A DNA stretch of 64,000 nucleotides from Mesorhizobium carmichaelinearum (GTDB lineage Bacteria > Pseudomonadota > Alphaproteobacteria > Rhizobiales > Rhizobiaceae), in contig NZ_FZQR01000010.1 in the NCBI RefSeq assembly GCF_900199455.1, forward strand, positions 124,001-188,000. The letters run 5' to 3'. A model generated the notes under the pieces. That model searched no databases. It was not told the DNA's origin and saw only the letters and a program-made list of their open reading frames with translations. The position numbers and the translations under genes are program-made. This document shows, in pieces, positions 48,357 to 57,246 of this stretch. Each line of letters starts with the position of its first letter. Position 1 is the first letter of the stretch.

Positions 48357-51300
48357 ATGAGACATTCTGTTTGCGCAGCGCGTGCCAAAGGCGATGGCGA
48401 GGTGAATGCGCGGCTTGCGGGCTCGCTTCTGTCGTCCACGTCGCTTCCGGCTCTGCTGATTGCCGGGCTGATTGCTGCCGCTGTGACGCCGATCATGTCC
48501 GGTGTCGCCTCGGCAGAGGATTTCGCTCACAACAGCGGCGATTGGGGTACGGCTGCGAACTGGACCCCCGCAACGGTTCCCAACGGCACCGATGCGGTCG
48601 CGAACTTCAACCATGATGCGCCGGACCAGGGGCTCGGCTATACCGTTTTCCTGACTGGCGGACCCTATACGGTCGGCACGCTGAACTTGAATGCCACGAG
48701 CACCTCCGGCGGTTACCGGTTTTCAAACGGTGTTTTGAATTTCCAGGCCTCTGGGCAGGCCGCGATCAATGTGCAGACGAACAATTTCATTCCCGACCTG
48801 GACGCCGGCGGCAGTTTCAATCTCATCTCCGACACCGTTTTCACGGTTGCTGCCGGGGCTCATTTTACAGCGGATGGAACGATCTCAGGTGCAGGCCTCA
48901 CCAAAAGCGGCGACGGCTTGCTTACCTTGAATGGCGCAAACACCTACACCGGCGGCACCAACCTCTATGGCGGCACGCTCAGCCTCGGCAACAATAATGC
49001 GCTGGGAACTGGTCCGCTCTCCGCCTTCGGTGGGACCACGATCGATATCCAGTCCGGTGTTTCGATCGCCAATGACCTGCTCGTCAACTCCAGCCCGACC
49101 ATTCAGGTCGGTTCGGGAACGGCCACCTATACCGGCCTGATTTCGGACTATGACGAGGCCTCGGCGATCATCAAGACCGGCGCCGGCACACTCGTGCTGA
49201 CCAACAACGGCAACAGCTTTGGCTCCGGCGCCATGATCAAGGCAGGAACGATCCAGGTCACGGCCGATCATGCGCTAGGCTCGGGGCCCATCACGTTGGA
49301 TGGCGGCACGCTGCAGGCGGGCGCAAACCTCACCGTTGCCAATGTTTCGATCCTGTTCGGCGCCGCCGGCGGCACCATCGACACGAACGGTTTTGACGTC
49401 AGCACCTCCGCCAGCATGGGAGACGACAGCACGCCGAGTGGGACGTTCACCAAGACTGGGGCCGGCACGCTGACGGTAGAGGGTTTTGCTGGCAATAACA
49501 CCTATGCCACGGCCACCGACGTCGCCCAAGGCACGCTGAAGGCGGGCCTGTTCGCCGCCAACATTTTCAGCGCCAACAGCGCCTATACGATCGAAAGCGG
49601 TGCAACGCTCGATCTCAACAATTTCGACCAGGCGATAGGTTCGCTGGCCGGCGCCGGAGCGGTCAATGCCGGGACAGGCAAGCTGACGACCGGAGGCAAC
49701 AACGGCTCGACGGTATTTTCGGGCGTCATCACAGGTACCAACGGGCTGATCAAGGACGGGACGGGAACCTTCGAGCTGTCGGGTTCGAACGCGTTGTCGG
49801 GCGGGACCGAGGTGAAGGCCGGCACCTTGCTGGTTTCAGGTTCTTTGATCGGTTCGGCCGTTACAGTCGACAGCGGCGCCACGCTCGGCGGCACTGGCTC
49901 GGTTGGTCCGATCGCTGTTTCCGGCACGGTGGCGCCCGGCAAGAATGGCATTGGCACGCTGGCGGTCTATGGCGACGCCAGCTTCGCATCCGGCTCGACC
50001 TATGCGGTCGAACTGAATTCCGCCGGCGCTGCCGATCTGATCGTTGCCGTAGGCACGGCAAGCATAGCCCCGGGCGCCGGCTTGAGCGTGACCAATATTG
50101 GGCCGGACAGCCTGGTGGCGGGCGCCCACTACGTCGTGCTTCAAGCCGTTAGCGTCGGCGGAACCTTCACCCTGATAGGCGATCCGCAGGTCTCCGCCTT
50201 CGCCAGACTGAGCACCCACTCCATTACGACGCAAGTCTATGTCGACGTCACCCAGACGAAAACCTTCGGCTCGGCCGGCGTGACGCCGAACCAGATTGCC
50301 ACCGGCGACGGGCTGGAGAGCGCGGGCAGCAGCGCCTTGGTCAGCGCGGTGCTTGGCTTGCCGAGCGACGCGGCGGCGCAGGCCGCTTTCGACCAGCTTT
50401 CGGGTGAAATCCATGCCTCGGCCAAGGGCATGCTGCTGCAGGACAGCCACTTGCTGCAGGACGCGGTGACAGCGCGCCTTCGCGGTGCCTTCGGCGACAG
50501 CGGCAAGACAGCCTCGCTGCCGGTCATGGCCTATGGCGAGGATGGCGTTCAGCCGGTCGCCGCCGACACCGACCGCTTCGCCATCTGGTCGCAGGGTTTT
50601 GGCTCCTGGGGCAGCACCGACAGCGACGGCAATGCGGCTGCCTTCGATCGTTCGACGGGCGGCCTGCTGGTCGGTGCCGACGGCCTGGCCGGCAACTGGC
50701 GCATCGGCGTGGTCGGCGGCTACAGCCGCACCAGCTTCGATGCCGACGACAGGAACTCTTCCGGCGACAGTGACAATTATCATCTCGGCCTCTATGGCGG
50801 GACCAACTGGGGCGCAGTCGCCTTCCGTACCGGTGCCGCCTACACCTGGCATCGGATTTCCACGTCGCGCTCCGTCGCGTTCCAGGGCTTCACCGACAGT
50901 CTGTCGGCCGACTATGACGCCGCGACCGCGCAGGCCTTCGGCGAACTGGCCTACAAGACCGACGCCGGGCCGTTTGCCTTCGAACCCTTCGCCAATCTCG
51001 CTTATGTCAACCTGGACACGGATGGTTTTGCGGAGAGCGGCGGCGCCGCGGCGCTGACCAGCGGCAGCTCAACGTCGGATGCGACCTTCACCACGCTCGG
51101 CGTCAGGGCGTCGACCGACATCACCCTTGGCGGCGTTGCGGCGACCGCGCGCGGCATGCTCGGCTGGCGTCATGCCTTCGGCGACGTGACGCCGCTGTCG
51201 ACCGTCGCCTTTGCCGGCGGCGACAGCTTCACCATTGCCGGCGTGCCGATCGCCAGGGATACGATGCTGGTCGAAGCCGGCTTCGACGTGCAGCTGGCGC

Positions 51301-51392
51301 GCAACGCCACGCTTGGCCTGTCCTATGCCGGACAGTTCGGGGCGGATGCCTTCGACAATGGGTTCAAGGCCAATCTGGGCATCAAATTCTAG
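48357..51392 (+). CDS. Autotransporter (type Va secretion) with PATR passenger repeats
   Basis: 1,011 residues from the ATG at 48357 (GGGGGGA site); an ATG nine codons earlier lacks one. A long signal region ends near SGVASAEDF. The passenger (about 55-640) contains repeated autotransporter-associated beta strands of the form GAGLTKSGDGLLTLNGANTY and TKTGAGTLTVEG, which build a beta-helix. The last 270 residues form the outer-membrane barrel (starting WSQGFGSWGSTDSDGNAAAF, ending FKANLGIKF with the terminal Phe recognised by BamA). The passenger has no recognised protease or lipase motif, so adhesion or surface display is the likely role. BamD is encoded 11 kb upstream. Confidence 0.92.
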   Translation: MRHSVCAARAKGDGEVNARLAGSLLSSTSLPALLIAGLIAAAVTPIMSGVASAEDFAHNSGDWGTAANWTPATVPNGTDAVANFNHDAPDQGLGYTVFLTGGPYTVGTLNLNATSTSGGYRFSNGVLNFQASGQAAINVQTNNFIPDLDAGGSFNLISDTVFTVAAGAHFTADGTISGAGLTKSGDGLLTLNGANTYTGGTNLYGGTLSLGNNNALGTGPLSAFGGTTIDIQSGVSIANDLLVNSSPTIQVGSGTATYTGLISDYDEASAIIKTGAGTLVLTNNGNSFGSGAMIKAGTIQVTADHALGSGPITLDGGTLQAGANLTVANVSILFGAAGGTIDTNGFDVSTSASMGDDSTPSGTFTKTGAGTLTVEGFAGNNTYATATDVAQGTLKAGLFAANIFSANSAYTIESGATLDLNNFDQAIGSLAGAGAVNAGTGKLTTGGNNGSTVFSGVITGTNGLIKDGTGTFELSGSNALSGGTEVKAGTLLVSGSLIGSAVTVDSGATLGGTGSVGPIAVSGTVAPGKNGIGTLAVYGDASFASGSTYAVELNSAGAADLIVAVGTASIAPGAGLSVTNIGPDSLVAGAHYVVLQAVSVGGTFTLIGDPQVSAFARLSTHSITTQVYVDVTQTKTFGSAGVTPNQIATGDGLESAGSSALVSAVLGLPSDAAAQAAFDQLSGEIHASAKGMLLQDSHLLQDAVTARLRGAFGDSGKTASLPVMAYGEDGVQPVAADTDRFAIWSQGFGSWGSTDSDGNAAAFDRSTGGLLVGADGLAGNWRIGVVGGYSRTSFDADDRNSSGDSDNYHLGLYGGTNWGAVAFRTGAAYTWHRISTSRSVAFQGFTDSLSADYDAATAQAFGELAYKTDAGPFAFEPFANLAYVNLDTDGFAESGGAAALTSGSSTSDATFTTLGVRASTDITLGGVAATARGMLGWRHAFGDVTPLSTVAFAGGDSFTIAGVPIARDTMLVEAGFDVQLARNATLGLSYAGQFGADAFDNGFKANLGIKF

Positions 51393-51422
51393 AACGTCGA
51401 GGACCGGCAGTGCCTGTCGGCC

Positions 51423-52295
51423 TCAATGCTTGAGATGGATCGTCACCCAGCCTTCGCGGTGCAGCGTGCGCACGTGCCGGAAATTCTGGCCGACATAGGC
51501 CGAGATGACGGCGTCGCGCTGGCGATCGAGAATGCCTGACAGCACGATCGAGCCGCCAAGCGCGATGTGCCTGGCCATTTGCGGCGCGAGCCGCATCAGC
51601 GGCCGCGCCAATATGTTGGCGACGATCAGATCGAAGGGCGCGCGCTTGCCGAAGATCGGGTGGTGAAAGCCCGGCGCTGCCACCGTTTCGATGAGTGCCT
51701 TGACGTGGTTGAGCCGCGCATTGGCGGCGGCGACCTTCACCGCCACCGGGTCGATATCGGTGGCCAACACCGGAATATGCGCCAGCTTGGCGACGGCGAT
51801 GGCCAGCACGGCGCTGCCGGTGCCGAGGTCGAGCGCATTGCGCGGGTGCTCGCGCCGCACCACTTTCTCCAGCATTTCCAGGCAGCCTGATGTGGTGCCG
51901 TGATGGCCGGTGCCGAAGGCAAGACCGGCCTCGATTTCGATGGCGAGTTCGCCGCTGTGGCGCTTCCTGCGGTCATGCGCGCCATGGACGAAGAAACGGC
52001 CGGCGCGCACCGGCTTCAACCCTTCCAGCGAGCGCGCCACCCAGTCGATGTCGGGCAGTATCTCGCGCTCGACCAGCTTCGACAGAGCGAGGCCGGCGAG
52101 AATATCCTTGACCCGCGCCTCGACCGCATCGACGTCGCCATCGGCGTAGAGCGAGACCTCGTGGATGTCCTGGTCCTCGTCGACCTCGAGCACGGCGATC
52201 GGCAGGCCCTCATCCTCGAAGGCCAGCTCAAGCGCCGCGAAGACGCGCTCGGCCTCGATCTTGCCGGTGGTGAAATGGAGCCGCGTCTGGGTCAT
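51423..52295 (-). CDS. prmA: Ribosomal protein L11 methyltransferase
   Basis: 290 residues. SAM site ALDLGTGSAVLAIAVAKLA with VLATDIDPVAV, and the PrmA markers GLAFGTGHHGTTSGCLEML and LIVANILARPLM. It trimethylates lysines of L11. Ten bases separate it from the Sco1-like gene upstream on the same strand, so they are probably co-transcribed. Convergent with the autotransporter, 30 bases apart. Confidence 0.95.
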   Translation of the reverse strand: MTQTRLHFTTGKIEAERVFAALELAFEDEGLPIAVLEVDEDQDIHEVSLYADGDVDAVEARVKDILAGLALSKLVEREILPDIDWVARSLEGLKPVRAGRFFVHGAHDRRKRHSGELAIEIEAGLAFGTGHHGTTSGCLEMLEKVVRREHPRNALDLGTGSAVLAIAVAKLAHIPVLATDIDPVAVKVAAANARLNHVKALIETVAAPGFHHPIFGKRAPFDLIVANILARPLMRLAPQMARHIALGGSIVLSGILDRQRDAVISAYVGQNFRHVRTLHREGWVTIHLKH

Positions 52296-52305
52296 CGAAT
52301 CTGTA

Positions 52306-52887
52306 TCAGCCTTTGCCCGCGAGGCGCTTCAGCTTCTCCACGGCGGTGCTGGCGCTTTCGCCATAGGCGATCGTGCCGGCAAAGTCGCCCTTGGAGTTGA
52401 GCAGCAACACCGAGGCTGTGTGGTCCATCGTGTAGTCGCCATCGCCGGTGTCGACCTTCTTCCAGTAGATGCCGAACGACTTGGCCATGGCATGGACCTT
52501 GTCCGGGTCGCCCGTGATGCCGGTGATGCGGTCGGAGAAATTGCTGACATAGGCGTTCATCACCGCCGGCGTGTCACGCTCCGGGTCGACCGAGACGAAA
52601 TAGGCATGCAGGGTCTTGCCGTCGTCGCCGAGCGTCTTCAGCCAGCCGGAGAGTTCGAACAGCGTGGTCGGGCAAACTTCGGGGCAGTGGGTGAAGCCGA
52701 AGAAGACGACGCTGGGCTGACCGCGGAAGGCGGCTTCGGTGATCGGCGCGCCCTTCTGGTCGACCAGGGTGAAGGGGGCGCCGAACGGTTCGCCGCCATA
52801 ATGACCGCGATACCAGTCGAAGGTCAGCCAGCCGATGCCGGCCGCCATCAGGACGAGTATGCCGACCAGGATAGAACGCATCATCAT
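52306..52887 (-). CDS. Sco1/SenC-type copper chaperone
   Basis: 193 residues from the first of three consecutive ATGs at 52887. N-terminal membrane helix (RSILVGILVLMAAGIGWL), then a thioredoxin-like domain with the copper ligands CPEVC (C68 and C72) in FGFTHCPEVCPTTLF and H156 in YTMDHTASVLLL. VSVDPERDTP is the family's conserved loop. It helps load the CuA centre of cytochrome c oxidase at the periplasmic face. The ribosome site is weak, and the frame continues upstream without a match. Confidence 0.93.
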   Translation of the reverse strand: MMMRSILVGILVLMAAGIGWLTFDWYRGHYGGEPFGAPFTLVDQKGAPITEAAFRGQPSVVFFGFTHCPEVCPTTLFELSGWLKTLGDDGKTLHAYFVSVDPERDTPAVMNAYVSNFSDRITGITGDPDKVHAMAKSFGIYWKKVDTGDGDYTMDHTASVLLLNSKGDFAGTIAYGESASTAVEKLKRLAGKG

Positions 52888-53073
52888 CAAAAGTCCGTCT
52901 GCAGAAATCATCGCGCCGGCTCGATGCCGCGCCGGTGCGACAGTCTTAGCGGTTCGGCCCTGCGCAGGCAAAGTGCCGCGTTGCCGCAACCGCTGTTGTG
53001 TTGACGCTTCTGCTTGCAAAGCCGCACAACGCGTCCCACCTGATACCGGCAACTCGAACCGCAGGAGGCTCCT

Positions 53074-53592
53074 TTGCTCGAACTGGTTGGGCGCGAACGG
53101 ATTGGGCTAAAACTGATCGGCGGCGCGTTGGCCGCCTGCGTTGCGCTTGGCGCCAGCAGCGCTGTCGCCGAGGAAGTCGGCAAGGTCGGCGTCGACTGGG
53201 TCGGCAACGACATCATCGTCGAAGCGATCAAGGACCCGAAGGTGGATGGCGTGACCTGCCATGTCTCCTATTTCGACCGCAGCCTCATCGACCGCCTGCA
53301 CAAGGGCAACTGGTTCGAGGATCCCAGCGATTCGTCGATCTCCTGCCGCCAGACCGGCCCGATCACCATCGGCGACATCGACATGAGCGAGGGCGGCGAG
53401 GAGGTGTTCAAGCAAGGCATCAGCCTGATCTGGAAGAAGCAGGTGGTGAACCGCATCTACGACAAGACCAACGAGACGCTGATCTATCTCTCGCATTCGC
53501 GCCAGGTGCAGAACGGCTCGGCCAAGATGTCGGTCACGACAGTGCCGCTCTATGGCCAGAACGTGGTGTGGAGCAAAGGCAAGCCGAAGTAG
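53074..53592 (+). CDS. creA: CreA family periplasmic protein
   Basis: 172 residues, starting at TTG with a perfect AGGAGG five bases upstream (53063-53068). Signal peptide with hydrophobic core LIGGALAACVALGASSAVAEE. The CreA pattern is clear: VDWVGNDIIVEAIKDPKVDG, VTCHVSYFDR, GNWFEDPSDSSISCRQTGP and LIYLSHSRQVQNGSAKMSV; the two cysteines may pair. The biochemical role of CreA is not established. It is divergent from the sco gene. Confidence 0.92.
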   Translation: MLELVGRERIGLKLIGGALAACVALGASSAVAEEVGKVGVDWVGNDIIVEAIKDPKVDGVTCHVSYFDRSLIDRLHKGNWFEDPSDSSISCRQTGPITIGDIDMSEGGEEVFKQGISLIWKKQVVNRIYDKTNETLIYLSHSRQVQNGSAKMSVTTVPLYGQNVVWSKGKPK

Positions 53593-53634
53593 GTGGGTGG
53601 GCGTCTTTTGTGCTGATTGGTCCCACGGACAATC

Positions 53635-53653
53635 GCTCCTGCCTTGCAGGAGC
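53635..53653 (+). terminator. Stem-loop after creA
   Basis: GCTCCTGC-CTT-GCAGGAGC, a perfect eight-base stem 42 bases after the creA stop and 24 bases before the next start. There is no T-run. Confidence 0.45.
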
Positions 53654-53677
53654 AATTGCTCTGAAGTAAAGCGCCGC

Positions 53678-54319
53678 ATGGACCGTTCCGAAAACCTCGT
53701 CCTGAAAGATCCCGAGCCGCGCATCCATCCGACCGCGGAGCTGAAGGCGTGCAGGCTCGGCCGCTATGCTTCGATCGGCGAGCGCGTGGTATTGCGCGAG
53801 GTGAGCGTCGGCGACTTCTCCTATTTCGAGCGCCATTCGGAAGCCATCTACACAACCATTGGCAAATTCTGCTCGATCGCCGCCAACAGCCGCATCAATG
53901 CGCTGGAACATCCAATCGAGCGGCTGACCCAGCACAAGGTCAGCTATCGGCCGAACGAATATTTCCGCTGGCTGGGTGTCGATGCGGCGTTCCGCGAGCG
54001 GCGGCAGGCGAAAGCCGTGAGCATCGGCCATGACGTCTGGGTCGGCCACGGAGCGGTGGTCATGCCCGGCGTCACCATCGGCAACGGCGCGGTCATCGGC
54101 GCCAATGCGGTGGTGACGCAGGATGTGCCGTCCTACATGATCGTCGCCGGCGTGCCGGCAAAGCCGCTCCGGCCGCGCTTTGCCCCTGATATAGCGGCGC
54201 GGATCGAAGCGCTCGCCTGGTGGGACTGGCCGGTCGAGAAACTCGCGAGGGCGGTTCCCGACATCCAGGCCATGGCGATCGAGGCCTTCCTCGATCGTTG
54301 GGAAAACGACGTCCTTTAA
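53678..54319 (+). CDS. Hexapeptide-repeat acyltransferase (phosphonate-associated LbH type)
   Basis: 213 residues from the ATG at 53678. Left-handed beta-helix repeats are visible in AELKACRLGRYASIGERVVL and SIGHDVWVGHGAVVMPGVTI with GNGAVIGANAVVTQDVPSYM, then IVAGVPAKPLRPRF as in XAT-type acetyltransferases. The phrase INALEHPIERLTQHKVSYRP resembles the subfamily often found with C-P lyase genes; no phn gene is in this window. Acetyl-CoA-dependent O-acetylation of a small molecule is the general expectation. Confidence 0.85.
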   Translation: MDRSENLVLKDPEPRIHPTAELKACRLGRYASIGERVVLREVSVGDFSYFERHSEAIYTTIGKFCSIAANSRINALEHPIERLTQHKVSYRPNEYFRWLGVDAAFRERRQAKAVSIGHDVWVGHGAVVMPGVTIGNGAVIGANAVVTQDVPSYMIVAGVPAKPLRPRFAPDIAARIEALAWWDWPVEKLARAVPDIQAMAIEAFLDRWENDVL

Positions 54320-54716
54320 GCTTCCGAACGGTTTGGGCCAAGCCGTCACGGCTGCCAAGGATTTCAGCAGGCCAAGGCCCACGCTGCGAAGCAAGCTGCG
54401 GGAGAGTGGAGCGACCATCTGTCTGGGTGCTGGCCCTTGCTTTCGGGGAACCATGCTCCGCGCTCTGCGGACTGAAACCCCTTCCGCCATGCGGGGGTGG
54501 CGCAGCGGAAGGGGTTGGAGGTATACCGCTGTGAGGCGGATGGAACAGGCTCTCTTGCCTGCACGGTTACTGTGACATTGAACCGATAAGGTGTGTTTTT
54601 CGCTATATGCGCGCTTTGCGTGTATCCAATTGCGCCTGACGTATTTGTCGCCCGTGGGAACCCGAAACGGTCGCCGGTTGTTTCTCATCGCGGCAGCCAT
54701 TGAGGGATCTCGACAG
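54320..54716. other. 397-base gap with a strong inverted repeat at 54476-54516
   Basis: No convincing gene. The main feature is AACCCCTTCCGC at 54476-54487 matched by GCGGAAGGGGTT at 54505-54516, a perfect twelve-base stem with a 17-base loop. The sequence around it (54420-54560) is unusually rich in short complementary blocks (for example CAGGCTCTCTTGCCTG at 54547-54562), suggesting a structured leader or small RNA, but it fits no riboswitch class I know. Confidence 0.5.
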
Positions 54717-55142
54717 ATGGAAAAGCTTTTTACCAGGATCGCCAATCGGGTCGCCCACATAGCCGGCATGCCGCTGACCTTTGCCGGCTGTTGTCTGATC
54801 ATCGTCGTCTGGGCGGTGAGTGGGCCGTTCTTCGGTTTCTCGGACACCTGGCAATTGGTGATCAACACCGGCACGACCGTCATCACTTTCCTGATGGTGT
54901 TCCTGATCCAGAACACCCAGAATCGCGACGGCGCGGCAATCCAGGCCAAGCTCGATGAGCTGATCCGGGTCAGCGAGGGGCACAACCGTTTCATCGGCAT
55001 CGAGCACCTGACCGAAACCGAGGTCGAGGAAATCCGCGACAGGTGCGAGCGGGCGGCGCGACGGCATGACGAGAAGATCGCCACCATGGCCGCAAAGAAG
55101 GCCGTGGGTCAAAAACGAGCTCCGAAAAAGCACGCGGCTTGA
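54717..55142 (+). CDS. Low-affinity iron permease family membrane protein
   Basis: 141 residues from the ATG at 54717; the open frame starts 42 codons earlier in structured non-coding sequence. Two membrane helices (MPLTFAGCCLIIVVWAVSGP and the one containing TGTTVITFLMVFLIQ) are followed by NTQNRDGAAIQAKLDELIRV, the hallmark of this family, and a basic tail. The family name comes from a fungal transporter; in bacteria transport has not been shown, so the function is uncertain. Confidence 0.85.
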   Translation: MEKLFTRIANRVAHIAGMPLTFAGCCLIIVVWAVSGPFFGFSDTWQLVINTGTTVITFLMVFLIQNTQNRDGAAIQAKLDELIRVSEGHNRFIGIEHLTETEVEEIRDRCERAARRHDEKIATMAAKKAVGQKRAPKKHAA

Positions 55143-55156
55143 GGGCTTGAAGATCA

Positions 55157-55206
55157 ATGCATGTCGCCCAAAAGTGACCTCGGTTTTGGGGTGAACGACA
55201 TGCATA
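55157..55206. repeat. Dispersed palindromic repeat, TGCATGTCG family, copy 3
   Basis: ATGCATGTCGCCCAAAAGTG on the left and CGACATGCAT on the right, with GGTTTTGGGG between. Its outer arms pair perfectly over ten bases. Compared with copy 1 it is inverted. It stands just after the iron-permease-family gene. Confidence 0.8.
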
Positions 55207-55217
55207 AAAAGAACCAG

Positions 55218-55264
55218 CTAAAGCGCGTCGCGTGAATGCGTTTCTTCTGCACGACGCGCTTTAG
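55218..55264. terminator. Perfect 13-base stem-loop between convergent genes
   Basis: CTAAAGCGCGTCG and CGACGCGCTTTAG with a 21-base loop, overlapping the stop codon of the dehydrogenase that follows on the minus strand. The core AAGCGCGTCG is the same as in the bamD terminator. It could end transcription from either side, though T-runs are short. Confidence 0.6.
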
Positions 55265-56127
55265 CCTTTGATGAAGGCCGCGAAAGCATCCTTGTGATCG
55301 GGGTGCCAGCGCGACAAAGCAGGGCGGTTTTCGATGATGTCGCCGATCGCCCAGGCCATGCGTTTCTCGTCCAGCGGCCGCGCCACATCATTGTCGGGGC
55401 ACAGGATGTAGAAGTCGCCCCTGACCAGGGATTCCAGCATGAAATCAACGACCTGCTCGCCGGTCCAGGCGCCGGCTGGTTTTTCCGTCGCGCCTTCGGT
55501 GAGGCCGGTATAGGTGAAGCCGGGAATCAGCAGATGCGCCGACAGGCGGGCGCCAGGCTCGTTGCGCAGCGCATGCGCCAGGCCTTCGGTGAATGTCTTC
55601 ACGCCGGCCTTGGAGACATTGTAGGCGAGGTTGCCGGGCGGTGTGGTAATGCCTTGCTTGGAGCCGGTGTTGACGATCAGGCCCGGCCTGGCCGACGCCA
55701 GCATGCGCGGCGCGAAAGCTTCGACACCATGCACGACACCCCAGAAATTGATGTCGAGCAGCCGTTTCCAGGCATCACGGTTTTCCCAGGGCTTTCCGGG
55801 ATTGTCGCCGACCCCGGCATTGTTCATCAGCAGCGAGACCTCGCCGAAGGCGCCGAATGCCCGGTCGGCGAGACGATCGACCTCATCCGCCTTCGAAACA
55901 TCAGCGGCAACGGCAAGCACGGCGCCGTCGCCGGCAATGGCCGAGACGGCGCGGGAGGCATCGTCAAGGCGCGCGCCGCCAATATCGGCGAGAACGATCT
56001 TCATGCCCATCAGCGCAAGCCGCTTGGCGGCGGCCAGACCGATGCCGCTGGCGGCGCCGGTGATGACGGCGGTGTTGCCCGGGCCAAAAGCGGGCAGGGC
56101 GGTCTGGATTTCGGCGTCGGTGATCAT
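55261..56127 (-). CDS. Short-chain dehydrogenase/reductase (SDR)
   Basis: 288 residues from the ATG at 56127. NAD(P) site TAVITGAASGIGLAAAKRLAL, with IVLADIGG after the second strand, LLMNNAGVGDNPGKPW, the serine in VNTGSKQGI and the YxxxK pair in LAYNVSKAGVKTF. The long C-terminal part (AGAWTGEQVVDFMLESLVRG) is usual for the larger classical SDRs. Substrate unknown. Not similar enough to the SDR at 42754 to suggest recent duplication. Confidence 0.9.
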   Translation of the reverse strand: MITDAEIQTALPAFGPGNTAVITGAASGIGLAAAKRLALMGMKIVLADIGGARLDDASRAVSAIAGDGAVLAVAADVSKADEVDRLADRAFGAFGEVSLLMNNAGVGDNPGKPWENRDAWKRLLDINFWGVVHGVEAFAPRMLASARPGLIVNTGSKQGITTPPGNLAYNVSKAGVKTFTEGLAHALRNEPGARLSAHLLIPGFTYTGLTEGATEKPAGAWTGEQVVDFMLESLVRGDFYILCPDNDVARPLDEKRMAWAIGDIIENRPALSRWHPDHKDAFAAFIKG

Positions 56128-56263
56128 GAGCAACGGGATCCTTTTCTCGATGGCGCCGAACTTAGCGCTGGAACCGGCTAGCGCAAGCCTGCGTCAGCAC
56201 GTGTTCGGGTTGACCAGTCGGGCCGCAACTGCGCATGTTGCCCCCACAAGTGGAGATTTTCGA

Positions 56264-56545
56264 TTGACGGACTGGGTCGCAATTCTGAAGGAACAGACCG
56301 CCACCGGCGACCAGATGGGGCGCGAGGTGCCGCAGATGCTGGCCAACCCCGATATCAGCGAAGCCCAGGTGAAGACACTGTTCTCGGCGCTGGAAAAACA
56401 GGCCGAATTCGTCGAGAAACTGCGCATGGCGCTGGAGAAATTCGGCCATGATTTCTCGATCATCAAGGCAGCCGAACGGCTGGAGGAGCGCTACGCCGAC
56501 CTGGCCGCGTCGGTAGCGGAAAAGCTGAAGGCGATGCGTAAATAG
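56264..56545 (+). CDS. Small hypothetical helical protein, 93 residues
   Basis: The best start is TTG at 56264 (TGGAGA eleven bases upstream); the open frame behind it runs through the divergent dehydrogenase. Nearly all helix by composition: LTDWVAILKEQTATGDQMGR, SEAQVKTLFSALEKQAEFVE and ERLEERYADLAASVAEKLKA, the last likely a coiled coil. No signal or membrane segment and no family recognised. It stops two bases before the end of the TMEM175-like gene. Confidence 0.55.
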   Translation: MTDWVAILKEQTATGDQMGREVPQMLANPDISEAQVKTLFSALEKQAEFVEKLRMALEKFGHDFSIIKAAERLEERYADLAASVAEKLKAMRK

Positions 56546-56547
56546 AA

Positions 56548-57123
56548 CTACTTTTCGAGGACGCGCGAAAAACGTGTGTCCGGCACAAGCCACACCAGGG
56601 CGACGGCAACATAGAGGCCCACACTGATCCACCGGTTGAGGAAGGCAAGCGCAACGGCCGCGATATAGACGGCGAGCGAAATCCTCCCCTTGCGGTCATT
56701 GCCGATTGCCTTGGCGAAGGCGGTGTCCCGACCATGCAGCCTTTGCAGCGCCAGGACCAGGATGGCATAGCCGGCCGCACACATTGCAAGGTCGAAACCG
56801 TAGATCGCGACCGGCACCGTAGCGAAATGGTTCTCGCCCATGAAAGCAGTCGTCACCGGCATCAGGGACAGCCAGAACAACAGATGCAGGTTTGCCCAAA
56901 GGACCCGGCCGTCGACGCGCTGCACGGTGTGGAACATGTTGTGCAGATTGTTCCAGTAGATGCCGACATTGATGAACGACAGCACGTAGCACAGGAAGAT
57001 CGGCAATTGCGGCACCAGGGCTGAAAAGTCCTCGCCCTCCGGCACCTTCAGGTCCAGCACCATGATGGTGATGATGATGGCCACCACGCCATCGGTGAAT
57101 GCCTCGACCCTGCCTTTGCCCAT
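56548..57123 (-). CDS. TMEM175-type potassium channel family protein (DUF1211)
   Basis: 191 residues from the ATG at 57123, with GGGGAG eight bases upstream. The signature RVEAFTDGVVAIIITIMVLD in the first helix matches the RxxxFSD filter motif of TMEM175 proteins (here FTD). Five or six further helices follow, with NVGIYWNNLHNMFHTV in the second. Bacterial members form tetrameric K+-permeable channels. The conserved middle Ser of FSD is Thr here, a conservative change. Confidence 0.85.
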   Translation of the reverse strand: MGKGRVEAFTDGVVAIIITIMVLDLKVPEGEDFSALVPQLPIFLCYVLSFINVGIYWNNLHNMFHTVQRVDGRVLWANLHLLFWLSLMPVTTAFMGENHFATVPVAIYGFDLAMCAAGYAILVLALQRLHGRDTAFAKAIGNDRKGRISLAVYIAAVALAFLNRWISVGLYVAVALVWLVPDTRFSRVLEK

Positions 57124-57246
57124 GGATTCTCCCCTTACCAATCCGGTCGAAGGTAAGAGAGGATTTCGCCCAGCGCCATGGGCGAACTTCAAACTTGTCA
57201 GGAGTGAATTCAGGCGAGGAACGCACGCCCTGCAAAGGCGTTGGTG

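Noticed and set aside
54320..54716. Cobalamin or other known riboswitch
   Set aside because: None of the conserved boxes of the classes I know were found, only hairpins.
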